Of a DNA stretch of 36,838 bases, positions 1-7,903 are shown one piece after another. Location: positions 1-36,838 of the forward strand of contig DVGM01000007.1 of the NCBI GenBank assembly GCA_018712705.1, read 5' to 3'. Position numbers and translations under genes: made by a program. Below the pieces are notes generated by a model that saw only the letters and a list, made by a program, of their open reading frames with translations, ran no database searches and was not told the origin of the DNA. Every line of letters begins with the position of its first letter. The stretch's first letter is position 1. The DNA is from Aphodousia faecalis. GTDB taxonomy: Bacteria; Pseudomonadota; Gammaproteobacteria; Burkholderiales; Burkholderiaceae_F.

Positions 1-370
1 TTGAGTATAGCTAGTCAGTCTCAGGTAGGTTTTTCATAACGGTCTCAACGGTTGATAACAAAACCGGAAAAACTAACGCTCCGAGTGGTCTAGACTACGG
101 AGCGTTGGAGGTGTGAGATGCGGTATTCAAGAAAACCATCTCATGCCGACAAGGTAGCACGGAGTGGCGTGAAATTCAAGTTCAGCGTACAAGTCATTGT
201 ACATAAACTGGTCTATGGTTTTGCGTTAATTCTGTGGATAATCTTGTCCGCATGGCCGTCATAAACTGACGAATTCCCGCCCCTCATGCGAAGATAGTCA
301 CTGGGCTATTTTCATTCGATTTTTGACCCGTTCTGCAACCTCTCTCTCGATAAAACGCATACGCTCTTGC
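1..370. other. Non-coding stretch downstream of the histidine kinase gene
   Basis: No convincing gene is seen on either strand here. The stretch holds several short inverted repeats: a 9-bp stem at 75-83/98-106, a 7-bp stem TGAGATG/CATCTCA around 114-150, and a 6-bp stem GTACAA/TTGTAC at 187-192/197-202. A perfect DnaA-box sequence TGTGGATAA lies at 233-241. The left part could be the 3' region of the qseBC transcript or hold a small RNA; nothing in the sequence decides between these. Confidence 0.5.
68..106 (-). terminator. Rho-independent terminator (minus strand)
   Basis: AACGCTCCG (75-83) pairs perfectly with CGGAGCGTT (98-106) across a 14-nt loop. Reading the minus strand, the stem is followed after two bases by five T (68-72). 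It may end the qseBC transcript, although it lies about 265 bases beyond the kinase stop codon, or it may end a small RNA encoded between 107 and 370. Confidence 0.6.
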
Positions 371-1780
371 CTAAGAGCAGACAATCTTCGTTTGCAGTGT
401 CACCATCAGTCCTTTTTGACCATTTTCAGCCAGAGGATAGGCATCATTGAGTGTAATTTGCAGTCCATTGCGTTCTGCCAGTGTTTTTACAATAGCCATT
501 CCCAAGCCTGTCCCGGTTTCGCCGGAGCCGAGTACTCGATAGAAAGGATCAAAGACTCGTTCTCGTTCTTCTTTGGGGATTCCCGGTCCATTGTCGTGAA
601 TGTTCATCTTGAAAGGAGCAAGAGACTCCAGTTCAATGGTAACCGTTGAACCTTCCGGGCAATACTTCACAGCATTTTCGATTAAGTTTCTCAAAATACT
701 GAAAAGGTCATCCTCGGCAACATCAACGGTAACATTGCCCTCCTGATCGTATTCGTCAAAACCCAACACTTCAATTTCAATGTTTTTCTTTTCAGCATCA
801 GCCCAAATTTGCTCAATGACAGCAGCAACCGTTTCGGATAAGACGGCTTTTTTCTCGTTATTTTTCACAGATTGTGTTTGAGCTCGTTTTAACGAGAGAA
901 GCTGCGAAACCAATCGAGTGGCGCGATCAATGCTAATTCGTAAATCTTTAAGCTGCTTTTTAGCTTGCTCATTCATTGTGGCTTTTTCCAGCCGTTCGGC
1001 CTGAAGTGAAAGGGCTGCCAGCGGGGATCTGAGTTCGTGAGCGGCATCGGCAACAAAACGGGATTCTCTTTGTCTTAGTTCATCAATTCGGAATAAAACG
1101 CCATTGAATGCATCAACCATCGGCAGCAACTCAGTGGGTAATCCCTGTGTGTCGATTGGGGTTAAGTCATCGGGTTGACGGTTGTTGATTTTGGAGGCTA
1201 GTGCGTGAATGGGTTTCATTGAATACCACAAAACGCCGGCCAAAATAATAAACAATGCTAAAGATAAACCCAGTAGCGGAAGAGAAGCCGCTAATGCTGT
1301 TTGACGGGCAATTTTCTCAATTTCTTTCATTCGCTGGGCAACAGCAATATGTTGTCCGCCTGAAAGCGTGCGAAGATAAAGTCGGTATTCTGTGCCGGAA
1401 ATAAAAAGTGTTTGCGCGCCGTCATAAAGATCCTGATCAAAGACGGCGCGAATGGTTTGACCGCCTTTATGAAGCGTTCTGACCAGCACGGTCGAACCGG
1501 CTGGAGCGATGGCTTGAGGGGAATTTTCGTCCAGTGTGAACCAGTCTTCAAAGTCATCGTCATCCATCCACAAAGCGCTGGGATGTTTGCTGGAAATATC
1601 CAATCGCGCCAAAACACCCGTTACTTCTTCCAATAAGTCGTCTTGTTCATCACAAGCCTCGTTATAGGACAGGGTAAATAAAGACGCCGCGGCCGCAAGG
1701 CTCATGATGAGGGCGGCTGTGCCTGCCCAAACTAAAAGTCGTTTGACAAAACCGTAATTTTTTTTCTGAACCGGACTCAT
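371..1780 (-). CDS. qseC: Two-component sensor histidine kinase, QseC/TctE-like
   Basis: Membrane sensor kinase of about 469 residues that should phosphorylate the response regulator encoded just upstream. The chain has an N-terminal membrane segment (about residues 18-40), a periplasmic sensor region of roughly 100 residues, a second membrane segment (about 165-190) leading into a HAMP-like linker, a HisKA domain with phospho-accepting His near 248 (AHELRSPLAAL), and a HATPase_c domain with N box (LIENAVKY), G1 box (DNGPGIP) and G2 box (GTGLGMAIVK). I chose the ATG at 1780 because it overlaps the regulator stop codon in an ATGA arrangement and has an AAAGGA ribosome site; an upstream in-frame start at 1807 would overlap the regulator by 31 bases. 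Gene order with qseB and divergent ygiW matches the qseBC locus of other Proteobacteria. The signal sensed cannot be read from sequence; the symbol is by similarity only. Confidence 0.85.
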   Translation of the reverse strand: MSPVQKKNYGFVKRLLVWAGTAALIMSLAAAASLFTLSYNEACDEQDDLLEEVTGVLARLDISSKHPSALWMDDDDFEDWFTLDENSPQAIAPAGSTVLVRTLHKGGQTIRAVFDQDLYDGAQTLFISGTEYRLYLRTLSGGQHIAVAQRMKEIEKIARQTALAASLPLLGLSLALFIILAGVLWYSMKPIHALASKINNRQPDDLTPIDTQGLPTELLPMVDAFNGVLFRIDELRQRESRFVADAAHELRSPLAALSLQAERLEKATMNEQAKKQLKDLRISIDRATRLVSQLLSLKRAQTQSVKNNEKKAVLSETVAAVIEQIWADAEKKNIEIEVLGFDEYDQEGNVTVDVAEDDLFSILRNLIENAVKYCPEGSTVTIELESLAPFKMNIHDNGPGIPKEERERVFDPFYRVLGSGETGTGLGMAIVKTLAERNGLQITLNDAYPLAENGQKGLMVTLQTKIVCS

Positions 1781-2463
1781 TGCGAGGATCCTTTCTCTAC
1801 CATCCAACCCAATCCCCGGACATTTTTAATAACACTTGGTCCCAGTTTTTTTCTCAATGAATGAATCAAATATTCGACGGCGTTGCTTTCCGGCTCCTCT
1901 CCGGGCTCATAGATACGCTCTTCAATGCGTCTGCGGGAAAGGATTGTGCCGGGTCTGGCCAACAGAGCCGCCAAAAGCGCGTATTCGCGTCTTGATAAGA
2001 CAATGGGGGTTGAGTCGCCAGCCACCGTAGCGGTTTTTTCAGAAACATTGACGGTGACCAGACCGTTTGTTAAAGCATTTTCTGTTGTTTGGTTTTTGCG
2101 TCTCAAAACAGCACGGATTCGGGCAAGAAGCTCACTCATATGGAAAGGCTTAACCAGATAGTCATCCGCTCCGGCATCCAGTCCCTCCAGTCGATCATCC
2201 AATCCGTCTCTGGCAGTGAGAATAATCACCGGGATATTTTTCTTCTGTCCTTCTGCATTAGCTCTCAGTGTGCGCAACACCGTCATACCGTCTACTCCGG
2301 GTAAGCCCAGATCCAATAGCAAAAAGCCGTACTCATTGACAGAGAGCATCATTAAGGCATCGCGACCATTGGCGACCTGTTCGACGGTATACATCTCGTC
2401 GCCTAATGCGCCTTTAATAGCCTGCGCGATCATCGGATCGTCTTCAACCAATAAAATTCTCAT
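1777..2463 (-). CDS. qseB: Two-component response regulator, OmpR/PhoB family, QseB-like
   Basis: A 228-residue DNA-binding response regulator. The receiver domain fills residues 1-115, with acidic pocket EDD at 7-9, phospho-accepting Asp51 (LLLDLGLPG) and the conserved Lys in LVKPF near 105. A winged-helix Trans_reg_C domain follows (about 130-222), recognisable from RREYALLAALL, the segment around SNAVEYLIHSLRKKLG and the wing IKNVRGLGWMVE. Its stop codon overlaps the start of the kinase gene, so the two are translationally coupled. The intergenic region towards ygiW contains 11-bp-period direct repeats of the kind bound by OmpR-family dimers, suggesting it controls ygiW and possibly its own operon. 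The QseB name rests on domain type plus the ygiW/qseBC gene order; TctD or another TCS of the same family is the alternative. Confidence 0.87.
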   Translation of the reverse strand: MRILLVEDDPMIAQAIKGALGDEMYTVEQVANGRDALMMLSVNEYGFLLLDLGLPGVDGMTVLRTLRANAEGQKKNIPVIILTARDGLDDRLEGLDAGADDYLVKPFHMSELLARIRAVLRRKNQTTENALTNGLVTVNVSEKTATVAGDSTPIVLSRREYALLAALLARPGTILSRRRIEERIYEPGEEPESNAVEYLIHSLRKKLGPSVIKNVRGLGWMVEKGSSQ

Positions 2464-2552
2464 TTCAGAACCTCACACATAGTTTTTATTGTAGGTGAGT
2501 CAGGCCGAAGGTGTGAGTGATTTTGCATTTGGTTGCTCTGACTTAGGAACGG

Positions 2553-2582
2553 CTAAGTTTTCTCTATGTTTGCTCTAAGTTT
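2553..2582 (+). promoter_or_regulatory. Direct-repeat operator, likely for the QseB-like regulator
   Basis: CTAAGTTT occurs at 2553-2560 and 2575-2582, with CTATGTTT between them at 2564-2571, so three units follow each other at exactly 11-bp steps. A weaker unit, CTTAGGAA, lies another 11 bp upstream at 2542. OmpR/PhoB-family regulators typically bind direct repeats with this period. The array ends 46 bp before the ygiW start codon, next to a plausible -10 (GATAAA, 2605-2610). Which regulator binds is inferred from the adjacent qseB gene. Confidence 0.6.
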
Positions 2583-2628
2583 AACCAGGTACACTTGCGG
2601 GCAAGATAAAAAAGTTTTCGGAGAAATT

Positions 2629-3012
2629 ATGAAAAAAACAGTCGTTGCAGTTGCGCTTTGTGCTTTGGCGATGCCATTGGCTGTGTTGGCACAATCGCCT
2701 AGCGGTTTTAATGCAACGCCATCGGCTCAGCCCCAAGGCTTTGCGTTGACTACATTGAAATCTATTGAAGAGGTCAAGCAAAATAGTTACGACGAACAGT
2801 TGGTTGTTTTGCGCGGGCGATTTACCCGTCAGGTCAGCCATGATAAGTATGAGTTTACTGATGAAAAAGGTAACACGATTGTGACTGAGCTCGATGATGA
2901 CAAGAATTGGTCACACGTGTCAAAAGATGCCCTTATGGATATTTTGGCTGAAGTTGACCGGGATCATTGGAAGGTAGAGTTGGAAGTGCTTGAGGCCAAA
3001 CCGGCTCGTTAA
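2629..3012 (+). CDS. ygiW: YgiW/YdeI-family periplasmic OB-fold stress protein
   Basis: A 127-residue secreted protein of the bacterial OB-fold (BOF, NirD/YgiW/YdeI) family, implicated in other bacteria in stress tolerance. Residues 1-21 form a clear Sec signal peptide (MKKTVVAVALCALAMPLAVLA). The BOF core follows, with the typical pattern of a leading SIEEVKQ helix, VVLRGRFTRQ, YEFTDEKGNT, and a final VELEVLEAK strand. I chose the ATG at 2629 because it begins the signal peptide and has a GGAG ribosome site 8 bases upstream; a longer frame opening at 2566 would start inside the operator repeats. It is divergent from qseB, as in other qseBC loci. The symbol is by family and context; the ligand is unknown. 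Confidence 0.85.
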   Translation: MKKTVVAVALCALAMPLAVLAQSPSGFNATPSAQPQGFALTTLKSIEEVKQNSYDEQLVVLRGRFTRQVSHDKYEFTDEKGNTIVTELDDDKNWSHVSKDALMDILAEVDRDHWKVELEVLEAKPAR

Positions 3013-3037
3013 GTCTAAGTTTTTGTGGAACAAAAAA

Positions 3038-3751
3038 ATGCGTTTTGAAATTACCGGCAGTGTTGATCCGCTTTTAAGCGTTACCCTTGAGAAGGGCGAA
3101 AAAGTTTTGGCTGAATCCAATGCAATGGTGGCGATGGATGGCGATTTGAGTCTTAAAGGACGAAGCCGAGGCGGGATCATGAAGTCTTTGGCTCGAAAGC
3201 TTTTAAATGATGAAAGCTTTTTCCAACAATATGTGGAAGCCGAAAAAGGACCGGGGAGCGTGTTGTTAGCTCCGAATATTCCCGGTGACATTCGTATTTT
3301 GGATGTCGGAGAACATCAATACATGGTTTCTGACGGTGCCTTTTTGGCAGCCACCGAAGAGGTGGAACTTGAGGTTAAATCCCAGGGTTTGGGACGCGCG
3401 TTTTTGGGTGACTCGGGGGGCTTTTTCGTGATGGCCACAGACGGTCGCGGTCAGATTGCGGTTTCAGGCTTTGGTTCCGTGCGCGAACTTGAAGTCAAGG
3501 AAGGCCAATCCTTAATTGTGGATAATGGCCATCTGGTAGCTTGGGACGCTTCCCTTGACTATGAATTGAGTTTAAATACTTCACATTCCGGTCTTTTCGG
3601 CAAATTGGTCAATAGTCAAATAACCGGTGAGGGGATTGTGTTGAAATTCCGCGGTCAAGGAAAAGTGATAGTGTGCTCGAGAAATAAGGGCGGATTTATT
3701 GATTGGATTTTTGCCCAAGAAAAAACCGACAAAGCAGTAAAAAATGATTAA
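3038..3751 (+). CDS. AIM24/TIGR00266 family protein
   Basis: A 237-residue cytosolic protein of the TIGR00266 (AIM24-like) family, a conserved beta-helix-like family with no established bacterial function. Recognisable family features are the start MRFEITGSVDPLLSV, the repeated short beta segments, the Gly-rich stretch SRGGIMKSLARKLL near residue 50, GPGSVLLAPNIPGDI, GDSGGFFVMATDGRG, a VDNGHLVAWD segment near 170, and a late GEGIVLKFRGQGKVIV. The start at 3038 was chosen because it matches where the family begins and follows a GTGGAA ribosome site; a frame from 2990 would overlap ygiW. It lies 25 bases after ygiW and is probably co-transcribed, ending at the hairpin at 3757-3790. There is no signal peptide or membrane segment. 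Confidence 0.8.
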   Translation: MRFEITGSVDPLLSVTLEKGEKVLAESNAMVAMDGDLSLKGRSRGGIMKSLARKLLNDESFFQQYVEAEKGPGSVLLAPNIPGDIRILDVGEHQYMVSDGAFLAATEEVELEVKSQGLGRAFLGDSGGFFVMATDGRGQIAVSGFGSVRELEVKEGQSLIVDNGHLVAWDASLDYELSLNTSHSGLFGKLVNSQITGEGIVLKFRGQGKVIVCSRNKGGFIDWIFAQEKTDKAVKND

Positions 3752-3756
3752 CTCGC

Positions 3757-3790
3757 ACAAATTCCGGCAGCGATGACTGCCGGAATTTGT
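3757..3790. terminator. Bidirectional hairpin terminator
   Basis: A perfect 14-bp stem, ACAAATTCCGGCAG (3757-3770) pairing with CTGCCGGAATTTGT (3777-3790) over a 6-base loop, sits between convergent genes ending at 3751 and 3823. The A/T-rich outer part of the stem can act as the T-run on both strands. Confidence 0.8.
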
Positions 3791-3822
3791 TGCTGGTTCA
3801 ATTTATTTCGTGGTGATTTCGG

Positions 3823-4896
3823 TTAGCGAATGACTACTTTTTCTATCGGCTCGCTTTTAACTTTATCAATCGGGAGATTTTGATAAGTTACCTGTCCGAA
3901 GTTAATCGTTTTTAAGTCGACGCTTCGGATGCGGGCGTTATTCATTGTTTTGTAATAAATCACCCCGTTGGTCATATCGGTTGCACTGCTCCACTGAGTG
4001 GCAGAAAGCAGTCCTATGGGGTTGGCTTTATTTTCCTCTTCCAAACCGATCGGAATTTCAAAGGCGTTTAAAATTTTGAAGCTGTACAAAACAGTTTCAT
4101 CGGCGCTCTTCAGATTAGGAGCCGTGGATACCATGAAAGCAGCCCGGACGAAACGAGAGGGAGGGGTGATATCACCGGGCAGACCAAGTAAGCCGCTGCC
4201 GATGCCGGGTGAGCGAAGAGCGGTTCCGTTCCAATCAACCGGTGCCACCGTTCCGGCTTTAAGGTTGATGTAATTATTTAAGTTCGTCATTTGCCAATCA
4301 AATCCCGGTGAATTGGTCAGCACTCCCAGAGGGTTATCGAAAATCTTCATTTCCCCGTTGACAATTTCAACAACAATCTGAGCGCCGGATTTATCAGCAA
4401 TGCGGTAGTGGACTGTACCGGCTCCCTTATAGCGTTCGGACAGACGTATATCTGAAATTCCTTTTCGGGCGTTTGCCACGCTGTCAAAATTACCTAAGAC
4501 CCAAGCAACAAATTCCATATCGGAAATGGTTTTGTCCTGCTGTTTTTTGTCATAGTCAGGATAAAGTCCATAGCCGGGAAAGAAAAAGAGACCGGCAGAG
4601 AGTCCTTTTTCATTGAGTCCTTCAACAACGAAATTTTTATCTTCGATACTTAATCCGACATAACCCCAAGTATTTTTATAACTCAAAGACGGCCCTTGGG
4701 CAGTTTGTGTTTGAGTGGCATGGCCGCGGGGGACAACAACCAAGTTGGTCGATAAAACCGAGGAACCCCATTCAATGGAGCGGGCAGTGACGCGGTCACC
4801 GTTTTGTGATTGAAGGGTGATGCCGGTGCAAGCAAGCGCCTGTTGGGTAAAGGCGATTGCACAGGAGGCGATCACACCACAGAAGTATTTATTCAT
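3823..4896 (-). CDS. Secreted choloylglycine hydrolase-family amidase (bile salt hydrolase/penicillin V acylase type)
   Basis: A 357-residue Ntn hydrolase of the choloylglycine hydrolase family, which cleaves linear C-N amide bonds in conjugated bile salts, penicillin V or N-acyl homoserine lactones. Residues 1-22 are a signal peptide ending in QQALA, and cleavage would expose Cys23 as the N-terminal nucleophile (CTGITL). Arg and Glu/Asp at mature positions 17 and 20 (ARSIEWG), Asn in VLTNSPGFDWQ and Arg in PGDITPPSRFVRAAF fit the family pattern. The ATG at 4896 has a GGAG site 10 bases upstream; the in-frame ATG at 4908 does not. The gene stands alone, convergent with the upstream unit and divergent from the abgA-like gene. 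Export to the periplasm is typical of the Gram-negative branch. Whether bile salts or other amides are the real substrate cannot be told from sequence. Confidence 0.85.
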   Translation of the reverse strand: MNKYFCGVIASCAIAFTQQALACTGITLQSQNGDRVTARSIEWGSSVLSTNLVVVPRGHATQTQTAQGPSLSYKNTWGYVGLSIEDKNFVVEGLNEKGLSAGLFFFPGYGLYPDYDKKQQDKTISDMEFVAWVLGNFDSVANARKGISDIRLSERYKGAGTVHYRIADKSGAQIVVEIVNGEMKIFDNPLGVLTNSPGFDWQMTNLNNYINLKAGTVAPVDWNGTALRSPGIGSGLLGLPGDITPPSRFVRAAFMVSTAPNLKSADETVLYSFKILNAFEIPIGLEEENKANPIGLLSATQWSSATDMTNGVIYYKTMNNARIRSVDLKTINFGQVTYQNLPIDKVKSEPIEKVVIR

Positions 4897-5066
4897 TAGA
4901 AGCTCCATAAAAAGGATAACAGTTGAATCATGTTAGTGCTTTTTGTCTGATTTGGACGGTGATAAAGGATGCTTTTTACAATTGCTTTCTATTAAAGTGA
5001 AAAGTCAATTTAGTTAAAATAATTAGTTGGTAGTTCGCATTTTTACGCGACCAAAGAGGAGCACAA

Positions 5067-6371
5067 ATGAATCAAGATCTTAAGAAAAAAGTTGAAGAAC
5101 TTATCCCCAATCTTGCTAAGGTTCGCCGTGACCTGCATAAGCATCCGGAATCCGGTTGGACGGAATTCCGCACGGCCTCTATGGCTATCAAGAAGATGCA
5201 GCAGTTGGGTTATACCATTACGATGGGCGAAAAGGCCGTCTGCCGTGAAGCCATGATGGGTGTGCCCTCTGCCGACGCGCTCAAGGCCCATATGGAACGT
5301 GCCATTGCCCAAGGCGCTGATCCTGAATTAGTGGCTAAGATGGAAGGCGGTATGACCGGTTTCTGGGCCGATATGGACTTCGGCGGCGAAGGTCCTTTCC
5401 TTGCCGTTCGTTTTGATATGGACTGCAACGATGTGACCGAATGCGCTGACGCTGACCATCGTCCCAATGTTGAAGGTTTTGCCTCTGTTAACAAGGGTGC
5501 TATGCATGCTTGCGGCCACGACGGCCACGTTGCTATCGGCTTGGCTTTGGCAGAAGTTGTCGCCTCCATGCGCGATCAGTTCAAGGGCAAGATTCGCTTT
5601 ATTTTCCAACCTGCTGAAGAAGGCGTTCGCGGTGCCATGCCGATGGAAAAGGCCGGTGCAGTGGTCGGCGTAGACGAAATCTTTGGTATGCATATCGGTT
5701 TCCAAGCCAATAACATCGGCAAGGTCATTTGCGGTACGAAGAACTTCTTGGCTACGACCAAAGCGGACATTACCTTTACCGGTGTGCCTGCTCACGCCGG
5801 TAACGCTCCGGAAGAAGGTAAGAACGCGTTGTTGTCGGCTGCCACGGCTTTGCTTAACATGCACGCCATTCCGCGCTCCGGCAAGGGTGATACCCGTATC
5901 ACCGTCGGTAAGTTAAATGGCGGTGAAGGCCGCAACGTGATTCCGCCGAAGGCTGTGTTGGTTTTGGAAACCCGTGGCATCACCTCGGCTTTGGACGAAT
6001 ACATGTTCGGCGAAGTCCGCCGTATTGCCAAGGCCGCTGCCGAAATGTGGGGTTGCGGTTATTCCATCGATATCAAGGGTGGCACCAAGAGCGGTGAGTC
6101 CGACCTTGAAGTCGCCAAGGTTGTGGCCGAAGAAGCCCGTGACATGGGTTGCTTCAAGGAAGTCATCGAAGAACAAAACTTCGGCGCTTCCGAAGACTAT
6201 TCTCACTTCATGAGCACTGTTCAAGCCGCCGGCGGCAAGGGCACCTATGTTCAAGTGGGTTCCACCCTTCGTGCCGGTCACCACAATAGCCACTTCGACT
6301 TCGACGAACAAACGCTTGCCAACGCGCTCGAACTGATGAGCCGTTGTGTCTATCGCACGCTCGCTAAGTAA
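5067..6371 (+). CDS. M20-family amidohydrolase, AbgA-like (aminobenzoyl-glutamate hydrolase subunit A type)
   Basis: A 434-residue cytosolic metallopeptidase-fold hydrolase, close in length and layout to AbgA, which with AbgB cleaves p-aminobenzoyl-glutamate. Visible features are the opening RRDLHKHPESGWTEFRT (residues about 20-36), the metal motif HACGHDGH (near 150), PAEEG with the general-base Glu (near 190), a dimerisation domain with GVPAHAGNAPEEGKNAL, and the C-terminal His ligand in RAGHHNSHFDF. The ribosome site AGAGGAG lies 7 bases before the ATG. Codon choice is strongly biased (AAG, GGC, GCC, GAA), much more than in the flanking genes and similar to ribosomal protein genes, suggesting high expression. 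No abgB partner is present in the window, so it may act alone on another N-acyl amino acid. Confidence 0.82.
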   Translation: MNQDLKKKVEELIPNLAKVRRDLHKHPESGWTEFRTASMAIKKMQQLGYTITMGEKAVCREAMMGVPSADALKAHMERAIAQGADPELVAKMEGGMTGFWADMDFGGEGPFLAVRFDMDCNDVTECADADHRPNVEGFASVNKGAMHACGHDGHVAIGLALAEVVASMRDQFKGKIRFIFQPAEEGVRGAMPMEKAGAVVGVDEIFGMHIGFQANNIGKVICGTKNFLATTKADITFTGVPAHAGNAPEEGKNALLSAATALLNMHAIPRSGKGDTRITVGKLNGGEGRNVIPPKAVLVLETRGITSALDEYMFGEVRRIAKAAAEMWGCGYSIDIKGGTKSGESDLEVAKVVAEEARDMGCFKEVIEEQNFGASEDYSHFMSTVQAAGGKGTYVQVGSTLRAGHHNSHFDFDEQTLANALELMSRCVYRTLAK

Positions 6372-6387
6372 TATCGAAGAGCAATAA

Positions 6388-6423
6388 AAAAGCCGCGGCG
6401 ATTTAACTGGCGCCGCGGCTTTT
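6388..6423. terminator. Bidirectional rho-independent terminator
   Basis: AAAAGCCGCGGCG (6388-6400) pairs over 13 bp with CGCCGCGGCTTTT (6411-6423). It lies between the convergent abgA-like and lyase-like genes and carries A- and T-runs on both sides, so it can stop transcription in both directions. Confidence 0.9.
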
Positions 6424-6437
6424 AGTTTATCCGGAAG

Positions 6438-7880
6438 TTACTTTATTTCTACTTCCTGTAAAAAAGGTTCAAACTGACTGTCCAAGTCCGCCATGGATTG
6501 ATCGATGGCCGCGGCGAGCATCGTCGTTTGTTCTTTCAAAATAGCCATCTCGGACGTTAATTCCGCAAGCATTCTGCTTACTTCTTCGGGATTGGCGCTG
6601 CCTTCTGTGCGGCGCCGCTTGAGGATTTCTCTCGGATCGAGGCTTGCTTTAAATTCTTCTTCACTCATCGGGCATTCGGTTGCAAATCCCGGCATTTCCT
6701 TTTGAACAGTTTCGGTATAAATGCGTTGCATTTCTTTATAGGGGAAGGTCAGAGGAAGAATGCCGTTGGCTCGGGCGAAACTGACCATGCCGCTGGCGAC
6801 ATGATGACCGACTCTAAAGGGTAGGCCGTATTCGCTCATCAGACGATCGGCAATTTCTTGGCTTGCTGTCCAATCTAGTGAAAGTTCTTCCAAGGCCCGT
6901 TCTTTATTGACAACAAGCGCTTTGAGAATTTTGACAAAACGTTCCATCGTTTTGACGCTTTCTTGAGCTAAGGCGGCGTGCACTTTGACGGATTTTCCGT
7001 CAATCATGCCTGAGGGAACGTTGTGAGCGCGGGTGATAACGAGATTGGCTTCACTGACAACGTCGCTTGCGTTGCCCCGGCAACTGATTAACAATCCGGG
7101 ATTACGTTTTTGCGGCATGGCCGATGACACATATGTGTTGCCATTGCCTTCAGAGAGCAAAATCCAAGGACGGGGCTGGGCATATTGGACCATGATGTCG
7201 GCAATCATGGAACCGATGTGAAGCGCAATTGAGGCTTGGATCTGAGCAAATTCGACCGGTAAATCCACCATGGCAATCTGCGTGGCATCGAAAGCATTGC
7301 GAATCGGCGCATGAAAACCTAACAATTTAGCCATCAACTTGCGGTTAAGGGGCCAGCCGGTGCCATTGAGCACACAAGAACCCATGGGACAGTAGTTCAG
7401 TCGGCTGAAAAATTGGGTCAAACGGACACGATCGCGTTTAAAGCCTTCAATAAACCCTAATAAATAGTGGGCAAAACTGGTTGGTTGGGCGGCCACACCA
7501 TTGGTGTATGAGGGCATGACGGTGTCCTGGTGATTGCGTGCAAGCTCGAGCAGCGCGTCGATAACACTTTCCAGGCCTTTAGCCACACTGAGGACTTCGT
7601 CGCGCATAATCGCGACACGGAAAGTCGAGTGCATATCCTGGCTGGATCGGCCTACATGTATCTCTGTTACTTCGGAGGTACCCGCAGCGGCGATAAGTTT
7701 GGGCTCAAAATCAATGACGCGCTTAACACGGTTGGCGGGATCTTTGCCACTATCGATAACTTCTTTCAGAGCTTTGGCGGCAACATGCGCTAGTTGCGGC
7801 TTCAATAGACCGCCCGCACTATTGGCAATAATAGTGGCTTTATTCATTTGGCTTAACCAATAAAATTCGTCGCGAATCAT
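6438..7880 (-). CDS. Argininosuccinate lyase-like enzyme (aspartase/fumarase superfamily)
   Basis: A 480-residue member of the fumarase/aspartase superfamily, closest in layout to argininosuccinate lyases. Family regions seen are GRSSQDMHSTFRV (C1-like, near 77), PSYTNGVAAQPTSFAHYLLG (C2-like, near 125), and the signature SSAMPQKRNPG (C3 loop, near 254) with its catalytic-loop Ser. In the C2 region the canonical Thr-His of true argininosuccinate lyases reads Thr-Asn, so normal ASL activity is doubtful; the superfamily also includes lyases of N-succinyl and aminocarboxylate compounds. The C-terminal 60 residues are helical and charged. The start has a CGGAG ribosome site. No arg genes lie nearby; the gene is convergent with an AbgA-like hydrolase, and the small secreted protein gene lies 23 bases upstream on the same strand. 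The substrate is unknown. Confidence 0.75.
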   Translation of the reverse strand: MIRDEFYWLSQMNKATIIANSAGGLLKPQLAHVAAKALKEVIDSGKDPANRVKRVIDFEPKLIAAAGTSEVTEIHVGRSSQDMHSTFRVAIMRDEVLSVAKGLESVIDALLELARNHQDTVMPSYTNGVAAQPTSFAHYLLGFIEGFKRDRVRLTQFFSRLNYCPMGSCVLNGTGWPLNRKLMAKLLGFHAPIRNAFDATQIAMVDLPVEFAQIQASIALHIGSMIADIMVQYAQPRPWILLSEGNGNTYVSSAMPQKRNPGLLISCRGNASDVVSEANLVITRAHNVPSGMIDGKSVKVHAALAQESVKTMERFVKILKALVVNKERALEELSLDWTASQEIADRLMSEYGLPFRVGHHVASGMVSFARANGILPLTFPYKEMQRIYTETVQKEMPGFATECPMSEEEFKASLDPREILKRRRTEGSANPEEVSRMLAELTSEMAILKEQTTMLAAAIDQSMADLDSQFEPFLQEVEIK

Positions 7881-7903
7881 AAGATTTCTCCGTTGAAGAA
7901 AGA

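Noticed and set aside
2990..3037. Upstream start of the TIGR00266 gene
   Set aside because: It would overlap ygiW, and the extra residues do not fit the family start.
5328..5864. Long minus-strand open frames inside the abgA-like gene
   Set aside because: They arise opposite a highly biased coding gene with complete M20 motifs.
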